Below, one piece after another: positions 55,761-64,000 of a stretch of DNA of 64,000 bases (position 1 is its first letter; every line of letters starts with the position of its first letter). Below the pieces are notes generated by a model. The model was given only the letters and a program-made list of their open reading frames with translations. It ran no database searches and was not told the origin of the DNA. Position numbers and translations under genes: made by a program. Source of the stretch: Hyperoplus lanceolatus (Eukaryota > Chordata > Actinopteri > Uranoscopiformes > Ammodytidae); contig CM049397.1 in the NCBI GenBank assembly GCA_026929865.2, positions 2,396,001 through 2,460,000 on the forward strand. The letters are read 5' to 3'.

Positions 55761-57074
55761 AAAGTTAGGCCGATTGTGTTTAGACATCTGTGGGTGGATA
55801 GGCTACAACATCAAAGACAATAAAGCGGGTTTTTTTGGAGGGCATTTTAATAAGACAGCAATTTGTTTGTCTTAATCAGATGTATTCTAAATGGTTTACA
55901 CTGTGTAGGCCTATGCCTAATAAAGTTATTTTTTTTCTGTTCAGTGAAAGTGAACGAACAATCCCTTGGCCCTATGTGCCTCACACAATTTATGACAGGC
56001 CTACCTGGAGGACATAACAATAAATTCATCTAGCCTATTTTTTTCAATGACAGAAATGCTACTAATGCTTTTTATATATTTGTTATGAATAAGTAGCCTA
56101 GGCCTACTACATTAGCTGGCTGCTCAGTCATGATCAATGGGCCAGGCTATTGTATAAAAATTGCAGTCTGCATCAAACAAATACATGTTAAAGGGCAAGT
56201 GTCTCAAATGAAAGGAACCATTCCTTAAATGACTGTGGTTCAATTTAGACACAAAAAAACCCCCACCTCATTTATTTGAAAATGTGGTACAGTACATGAA
56301 CTACTTCATGCCATTCCAAATACATAATAACAGGCCTATAAAGTAAACTGTTGTGTGTGTGTGTGTGGTTCAATATCTGATCAAACACTCCACGGACCTA
56401 AATGTCTTTGTTAATGGATTAAAAAAAAAAACTCGAACCTAACTAATCAAACGTTTTTCTTTAATAAATCAAACACAAAAAAGGGATTTAATTATGAACA
56501 ATGGAATATTTCTGATGCTTGCAGACTTTTAAAATGATGTAATGTTACTCTTAAATATATAGAAATAAACACTGTTTGGGAAAGAAGTAAGTACGTTTTA
56601 GATTAGAGTATATACATGTGTCATATAGGTCCTTCAGTCTGTCCTGCAGTCTCAATTTGAATGTGTTAAAACGTTAGTTTTTCCTGCAAAAATCTATATA
56701 GGAAGGAGGAGCAGAGCTATATCAGATCTAGAGTAAAAGTATTGGGTTGCACTGAATGAAAAAAAATAAAAAACACTCAATGTAATCCCATAACAATGCT
56801 GTCCTGTTATGTCTCCACATCAGCCTCAGTCCCTCCCATCACTCACACCATCCACTTAAGTAAAATATTTCGCTTTAAAAATATCCCTTCCTAAGTCCTG
56901 CATTCAAAACGTTGTTTGTATATCATGTATATAATAATTTAGTGTTCAAATATTTAGCTGGTGAAGTGGAGTCCAGTATATTGCTGGGTATTTTAATATA
57001 TAACAATGCATCATATGTTTTAAACTTACAGTACAACAACATGATGATGACCCTCTGAGAAGTAATGCAAAGAA

Positions 57075-57612
57075 AGTACAGAAGTGTAGTATTAAAATGT
57101 GTGTGTTCAGATACAGGTCAAATAGATGAAAGCTTTCAGTATGAGAGCTTGCAGCCAGGTCAACAATTAAGGGGAGAATATGGAAAGTCCTCCTTCTCTT
57201 CTGTAGCCATACAACGGAACAGTCTCCCAACAGAGCTAATAAACCAACAATCATTTTCAAACTTTCTCCCGTCCGGCACAACTCTGGCTACTCACACAGC
57301 AAACCTGCACACACTTCTAAAAAAAATGTGGTGTGCGGTTGGGACAGTGGGATATTTTTTTAGAAAATATGCAAGGTAATGCTTTTAGTAACTTTTGAAT
57401 GTGTTATCGTACATATCATTGTACTATTCTTAATGTTTATACATCATTGTATCTTGTTTATTTTTTGTAGTGTTTTATTATTTTATTGACCTGCCTATTT
57501 GACTACAGCTGGAAAATAGCCCATTAGCTTAAACCTAACACACCTCTGCTTGCCTTAAACTAGGTTATGTTTTTGTTGTACATTATATAAATAAAGTTGC
57601 ATTACATTATAT
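57075..57612 (+). mobile_element. LINE reverse-transcriptase C-terminal remnant and 3' UTR
   Basis: The frame at about 57180-57345 reads SSVAIQRNSLPTELI and LHTLLKKMW, the A.RxWNSLP / SFKxxLK end of fish LINE polyproteins. The 3' UTR ends ATAAATAAAGTTGCATTACA. Related to the fragment at 29960. Confidence 0.6.
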
Positions 57613-57877
57613 TACATTACAGAGATAGTGGGGAACAGTCCTACCTGCACTCAACCACGTGATGAACAGTGTAAAATAAAGGCATTTCCATAAGGTTCAG
57701 ATAGAAGATGTCTGTCCATGGGTGTGTGTGTTAGCAGAGAAGAGTTAACAGCTCCACAGCCATCATGCGCTCACATAGCTGACTGAGGGCCTAGAGGTCA
57801 GAGGTCCACCTCTGTTCAAACAACACCGGAATGCCAGGTTGGGAGGAGGAGGAATGCAAGGGGAATACACACACACT

Positions 57878-57951
57878 GCTACACACACACACACACACAC
57901 ACACGCAAACACACACACGCACACTGCTACACACGCAAACAACCACGAACG

Positions 57952-58019
<68 letters not shown>

Positions 58020-58045
58020 AACACACGCACAAGCACACACATACA
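57878..58045. repeat. compound CA/CGCA microsatellite
   Basis: CA repeats broken by ACGCAAAC and TGCTACACA units, with (CA)28 in the centre. Confidence 0.95.
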
Positions 58046-59750
58046 CTCCAAAACTTTTATGTGTCCTTTATGTGTCTTTCAGGTCCAAAGAAGCTTCCTC
58101 CCACCTGATCGAATTAGGACTCTATACACATTATGAAACACAAGGATAGATTTAAGGTTAGCCTTGAGCTTGTAACACAAAGCACAGTCCTGAAGGGTTG
58201 GCCACAGACACATGACAGCGACTAACAAACAAACGTACAGCATTAGAAGATAAAAACACACACTAGTTGTCAACAAACAGTGTTCCCAACTAAACTCCTG
58301 AACTCCAGGGCCAGTGTGCCATGTAGAAAGATGCTCACCATAAAGGTTTTGGTCCTACGTGTGCCTGAAATCTAAGATTGATATTATTTTGCCCTTTTTA
58401 TTCAAATGAAGAATATGCACCATGTTCCTCCAAAGATTCAAGAAAGCTTTTTGCTTAAATAAAACATTTCAATGAGCCTTTTCTGATCAGATATAAAGTC
58501 AAACAGAGATGTGTAAATACACCACATGAGCAAAGGAATATACAATATAAAACAATGGCCTGATATAATATAATATGTAACAGCATAGAAATATCAACTG
58601 CACAATGTCCAATTAAAACAGTAGCTGACTATTTGAGAACAGAGGAAGGGGTTAGTCTGCCCCATTACCCACATGAAAAAATCAAGTGCTCACTTAGGGT
58701 TTATAGCTTCTAAATAATCTGCCTATTAATGCTTCAACAACAATTTTTTCACACGTACATATACAGTATGCTATCAATTTACTGTTAGAGCAGCAACATG
58801 AGAGTTCTAGAGAAGACCAACAATAAATCAAATTATGAAATGAATTCTCATACATTATTTGACTGATTATTATGAAAAATATCCTGAAAAGGACATTTGA
58901 TACTGGGAACAAAACTGTACGGAAAGATCTTGTCTTTATAGATAAAGCCAGTCTGTAGTATACAGAGGAAAGCTCCAGCATTTACTATATTCCCTAACAC
59001 ATATTTGACAGGTTCCAGATCTGTTGACTAGTCCTGTTTGCTACCATACTCAGCCGGTTTGCCTGGTCTGAGCCTAACCCTTTACATAACCCTGTCAGCT
59101 TCTGTTTGTTGAGTGTTGAACTGATCCTATTAAAGGAATACTTCACCCATACGGAACCAGCGTTCTATCATTATAAAATAACTATTATAATATAATGAAT
59201 GAGGTTTTTCTTCCCTCAGTCTTCCCTTAGTCTTCCCTTGGCCCAGCTGTCCTGTTATTCCTGACCATTACTGTGATGTCACAGTAAGGAAACTGTAGGG
59301 TTAGACAGTGAGACCATAAAACACTCTTTCTGCCTTTTCTCAGGCTAAGATGATCCGATTTCAATTTTCTTTGCACATTTATAATAAATAGGATCTCCAA
59401 GTTCAATACACCTTCATATTCCAACCGGTGAAGTAGGCCTTTAACTAACACAGACACAAGAATGAAGAAGGTTTTTACAGCCTACAGGGAGGAGAATTAC
59501 CTAACGCCATGCATGGAAGGACGATTCGATTTTATTGCAAACTATTTAGCTTTTTTTTGTCCATTATTCCAATAAGTTATAACAATACTGTACACAGTGG
59601 CATCACAACCATGTTGATAAGCCAACAAAAAGTCATCTCATCACACAAAGTGAGTTAACTCACAGTTCCATTTACATAACACATCACCCAAAAGACCTGA
59701 GCTGTAAATAACCATTAGATATTAACAGTTGTTCAACTGATGTGTAACAG
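58046..59750. other. AT-rich gene-free stretch
   Basis: Nothing coding or clearly repetitive recognised. Confidence 0.3.
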
Positions 59751-59754
59751 AATA

Positions 59755-59756
<2 letters not shown>

Positions 59757-59834
<78 letters not shown>
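59757..59834. repeat. (GT)39 microsatellite
   Basis: 78 bp of GT. Confidence 0.97.
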
Positions 59835-59835
<1 letters not shown>

Positions 59836-60009
59836 AACCAGTGAGTGATAGAAACCTTAAAGGTGCGAACACACAATGAACTGTTGGACATCACAAAGAA
59901 GTACAACCTGTTTTCACTGATTGTTTGTGGCCACTTGGAGGCAGTAGAGTAAACTGAAAACACTGACACCTGACATTTCAACACACCCGTTGCTCTGGTG
60001 TCCAATATT

Positions 60010-60300
60010 TACTATTTTTACAGTTTTTTTTCGATAGCTAAACGACAGTGGACACAACTGGAGCTGCATATGCAAAACTTTAACTACAGTCTGCACTACC
60101 AACAGTCACCTGAGCTGAACAATGTTGTGGTATACTTTCTTATCCATGATGCCATCTACTTTCATTAAGTCACCTGTTCCTGAGGCTGACATGGCACCCC
60201 ACACCATAATACTACCCCTCCATGTTTAACTCCTGTTGGCAAGAGACATCGAACATACACTCTTTGCCTGTTGTCAAACTGTTCAAACACTTTATAGTTT
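60010..60300 (-). pseudogene. Tc1/mariner transposase fragment
   Basis: On the minus strand, VKHGG is followed after a frame change by SIMVWGAMSASGTG and DLMKVDGIMDKKVYHNI. This is the region around the second catalytic Asp of Tc1-like transposases. It is broken by a frameshift and lacks the N-terminal DNA-binding part and the DDE third residue region. Dead remnant. Confidence 0.8.
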
Positions 60301-60600
60301 ATACCAATCTTCCTTTGTCCATTTCTTGTGTGAAAAAAACAACTGAAATGCCAAGTGCCACTATATATATACACCTTGCTTTGTCTTATACAATATATTC
60401 AGTGTGCACACTCAGACACACATAGGCTTATGTAGCCTACGGGTGGTATATTGAGAGGAGATATTCAATAATTTCAATTACATTACATTACATTACATGC
60501 CTCTTCAGTTCAAGATTCTCACTTACACACACATTAATGTCTTGTGATGGATTTCTGTAATGCACGTCTTGCCCTGCATGCTGTTGTAACGACGTGTGTA

Positions 60601-60708
<108 letters not shown>

Positions 60709-60884
60709 GTATGTTGTATAGTAATCAGCTCTGCACACAGCCTGCACTGCAAAGCCTCCCACCTCTGTCTGCATTAGAAGCATACCATAATACCTTCTCC
60801 CACTCTGAGCCCCAACATGGATGGATCCCAAATTGAGGAGGTTAAAATCAGAGCATGTCGCCATAGCAACTCCAGCCGCCTATT

Positions 60885-60887
<3 letters not shown>

Positions 60888-60952
<65 letters not shown>

Positions 60953-60999
60953 AAGAGAAGAGAAGAGAAGAGAAGAGAAGAGAAGAGAAGAGAAGAGAG
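60888..60999. repeat. (GA)n followed by (AGAAG)n
   Basis: About 60 bp of GA, then about ten AGAAG units. The pentamer array starts exactly where the GA tract ends. Confidence 0.95.
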
Positions 61000-61059
61000 A
61001 GGAGGTGCAGAGTAATGCACCCTCAGCGTGTTGAGGTGTCTTGAAGAAGCAGCCTTTGT

Positions 61060-61490
61060 TGTGTGTGTTGTAATGTATTTACATGTCTTTCCTCCCAGAG
61101 GAGGAAAGACTGTGATTATTGTACCATTGATGTGGAGAACGAGTTTCATTTTCTGTTTTATTGCCTCTGTACCATGGGTTGCGTCAGAGATTGTTCGATC
61201 GGTGTGGTGATGTTGATTTCATGTGGATGAATGATTCAGACAGGCTAAAGTGGCTCTTTGACTGTAAGGTATTTGCCCTTGCTGGTTCTCTGGAGAAGGC
61301 CTGGACTAAGAGAACAAAAAACACTTATAAATGAGATCTTTATGTTTGCTTTTCTTTTCTTTTCTTTGCGTCTGTTTCCTTGTTGTCCTGCTGTGAACTG
61401 TGATCACCATTTACAGGGAGTGAACATGGTTTGGACATGACACAATAATAAAAAATAATTCATTCATTCATTCATTCATTCATACAGGAT
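61060..61490 (+). mobile_element. LINE polyprotein C-terminal remnant with (ATTC)n tail
   Basis: The frame reads DVENEFHFLFYC, then DSDRLKWLFDCKVF and EKAWTKRTKNTY. This is the Cys-containing C-terminus after reverse transcriptase in fish LINEs. It is followed by a 3' UTR and (ATTC)n at 61458-61482. A perfect hairpin GTCTTTCCTCC/GGAGGAAAGAC lies at 61085-61110. Confidence 0.6.
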
Positions 61491-62149
61491 CTAGGTCAGT
61501 CAACACTATTGAGACACATATCTCTTGGCCAGGTGCTGAGGTATGTCCTCACTAACCTGTCTGTGGCTCTTAGCCCCCAAGTCTCAATAAAGACATCGAA
61601 AAGCTTATGAATACAGAATTCAGTATTTTGTTTTCTTAGAGCCTCTGCAATTCAGTACATTTCCTCAATACCTGGACACTTTGTATTGGGCATGTATTGT
61701 CTCTTCTATATACGTGGGCCTAGTTTTAGTGAAGATTTGTTGCTTGGCATTATAGATCAACAGAGATTTAGATCATCTGTTGCACCCTTCCTTTGAAAGT
61801 AAAAGTTTAAGTAACATTTTTTATTTATTATAACTGTTAACTGCTACTGTTTTTGTACTTCAATTTGATGTGTTTTCATTTTCCCAGGATGCCAATAACA
61901 GGTGTCCCAAGATGACAGTATAGTATAGAGCCTGGGACATTTTACTTTATGTCAATGTGTGTTTGAGGAAGAGTCCTTCATACTGTGTTGAATTTGTCTG
62001 TTGTGTTTTTTCTTCTCTGTGGTACAGTGGAGATCTCCAGCTGTTTAGAATGCTATCATGTGATGGGCTAAGACATTTCAATTATTCTTAAAAATGACGC
62101 AAAACATTTATTCTGAACGTGTCCCAACGCCTGTATTCACCCTATTACA

Positions 62150-63550
62150 GTTTTTGCCGAATGCTTACACACATGTTGCAGACTTTGGCCCACTGTCTCA
62201 AAACTTAACACACAGGCCAAATAGGACAAAGCACATGGAGATAAACTTCTAACTTATACAGCAAAATGAAACTCTTGAAACAAAACCTAACAATCCCATT
62301 TCAAAACTGTTTTTAGCATCAAAACAATACACACATGGACCTTTGAATTACTCTTTCCTAGCAGCAACAACACACAGATGTGCTTTATGCAAAACACAGC
62401 TGTATTCAGTACTTTGGATGGTTTTTGACTTTAAAAGTCTCATACAGATTTTTTTTTTGTGAAAGATTGATCCACTACAGTTGATCTAGACACATGAAAA
62501 CAAAATGTAAACGCTTCAGATCTTTTATTTTATTTTGCCATTTCAGGTTTTTGCAAAAGTAAAAAAAGAAATGGTACAACTAGAATATTCTACAAAACAT
62601 AGTGTTCTAAGGGAATGATTGGAAGACATTTAGGCTATGGATCCTGTCTCCTGTTGGCATCTGGCCACATCACCTCATCCACGTCACAGGCAATGTCCTC
62701 CCTTGCCAAGCAACGGGGGAAATATCACCTTGCGTGCCGTATCCAACCTTTTGCAGAATTTTTTTGGAAAGATTGATCCACTATATTTTCAATTAGAAAA
62801 GAAAACAAGTTTATATTGCAATTTCATGATTTTGGCCAACAAAAGAAAAAAACACAACGAATAGGTAGGATCGCAGTTCAACAAGCAATTCAGTGTGTCA
62901 CTACGAACTCTGAAACAATTACAGTAAAAAAAGATGTGTTGTAAGGAATGGGGCGAGTGGATTATGAATCCTTTGGATACCGCCTCCCGTTTGCGTCTGG
63001 CCACATCGCCTCATCGACATCACATGCAATGTCATCCTTTCAGAAGCAACAGCAAAAATATTCCTGATATCCAGTCTAAATGTCCTAATTATGGAGCTAT
63101 TGTTTTGTTGGGCTGGAATCTCAGACCAGCCTCCTATGTTGTTAGGCCATGATCTATAACATGGTCCACTATAGTGACCCTGTCTCCGTCTGTTGTCTCC
63201 TTTGTCATCGTCCTCCTGCCGCTCTCTTTTGTCCTCTTCCCCTGACTCTTACTGTCTCACAAAGGAGCTGAGCTCACCTGAGGTCTATGTGTAATGCTAA
63301 GGCTCACACTGATTGGTATTATATTAGCTTTATTTTTTATTTTTCATGTGTGTGAGTCTGTGTGCTTTTCCAATTTTAGTTGTGTTTTGTATTTTAAATA
63401 GATGTGTTTTCCAAAGGATTGCAGGTGATTTCCTTTTTGACCAATGTGTCTTATGTAAAACACTGTGTGTAGTGTTTTGCAAAAAGTGTGTTGGAGAATT
63501 TCAAACACAGTGCAAAGCACTTATTGTGTTAGTAGGGTTGGTGTTTGTGT
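62150..63550 (-). pseudogene. two degenerate transposase C-terminal segments
   Basis: On the minus strand, 62701-62640 reads EDIACDVDEVMWPDANRRQD and about 63040-62975 reads DDIACDVDEAMWPDANGRR. These near-identical segments resemble C-terminal ends of a fish DNA-transposon transposase. The rest is broken by many stops. Element class and ends unresolved. Confidence 0.5.
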
Positions 63551-63784
63551 TTAGGGCATGGTCACCAAAGTTAGAGGTTGTGATGCTTTGGGCCTAGCAA
63601 CCACTATTAGTGTGTAAGCATTAGACAAAAACTGTAAATAGGTCACTTCTTTGTTATTAGCTAAACAAAGGCCCACACAAGCCCATACAGGTACAGTATG
63701 TTGTAGTGAGAAAAGTGAGGGAGGGCTCAGAGACAGACTGTTTACTGTTGCAGGGGGGGTATCCAAGGGAGGGGGGGGGGGGGT

Positions 63785-63900
63785 TGGGGAGGTACAGTCT
63801 GAGTACTCTTCAATACACATTTGAGGAATTAAACCTTAGACATACAGGAGTAATACAAGATAAATACAATGTTTCCAAATACATTAATAAGCATTCCAAT
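63785..63900. repeat. family H dispersed repeat
   Basis: Matches 25775-25890 (CTTAGACATACAGGAGTAAT and surroundings), same orientation. Confidence 0.5.
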
Positions 63901-64000
63901 TCAATATCTGCCACCACAACAGAAGTAACAGTTGTGCACTGACTAGAACATAATGAAGGTTCTGAACTGCAGACAGGCAGTGCTAAGCTCCACAACATGA

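Overview
The window reads as vertebrate nuclear DNA, almost certainly from a teleost fish. It has intron-split genes with GT-AG junctions, dense CA/GT microsatellites, several families of short DNA transposons, fish-type LINE tails and tRNA-derived SINEs. The species cannot be named from the sequence.

Left part (1-14.9 kb, minus strand): two MARVEL-family tight-junction genes lie in tandem. The 5' half of occludin (ocln: untranslated exon near 4.1 kb, coding exons at 1687-1736 and 94-826) runs off the left edge. Upstream of it is a complete tricellulin gene (marveld2: coding exons from 13679 down to 6449, untranslated first exon at about 14.6-14.8 kb). Human MARVELD2 and OCLN are neighbours in the same order and orientation, so this is conserved linkage. 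Both proteins act at epithelial tight junctions: occludin at bicellular contacts, tricellulin at tricellular contacts. The marveld2 large exon carries an apparent one-base deletion in a C-rich tract.

Middle part (14.9-27 kb): a transposon-rich spacer includes a 1.46 kb fold-back element, a 475 bp long-TIR element, nested MITEs and a SINE. It ends at sdf2l1 (23717-26558, plus strand, three coding exons), an ER-resident MIR-domain protein ending in HDEL.

Right part (27-64 kb): I find no protein-coding host gene. It holds four microRNA hairpins of the miR-130/301/454 seed family, all on the minus strand: mir-130c and mir-301 (about 42.6-43.0 kb), mir-454 (about 34.9 kb) and mir-130b (about 33.2 kb). 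A CpG- and CCAAT-rich stretch at 44.7-45.2 kb is a plausible promoter for the primary transcript. In human, MIR301B/MIR130B lie near SDF2L1, which supports both identifications. The rest is LINE 3' ends, hAT-like elements with exact target duplications, transposase remnants and microsatellites.

The strongest observations are the four-member microRNA cluster in one window, the marveld2 frameshift, and several transposons whose exact boundaries and target-site duplications can be read directly.
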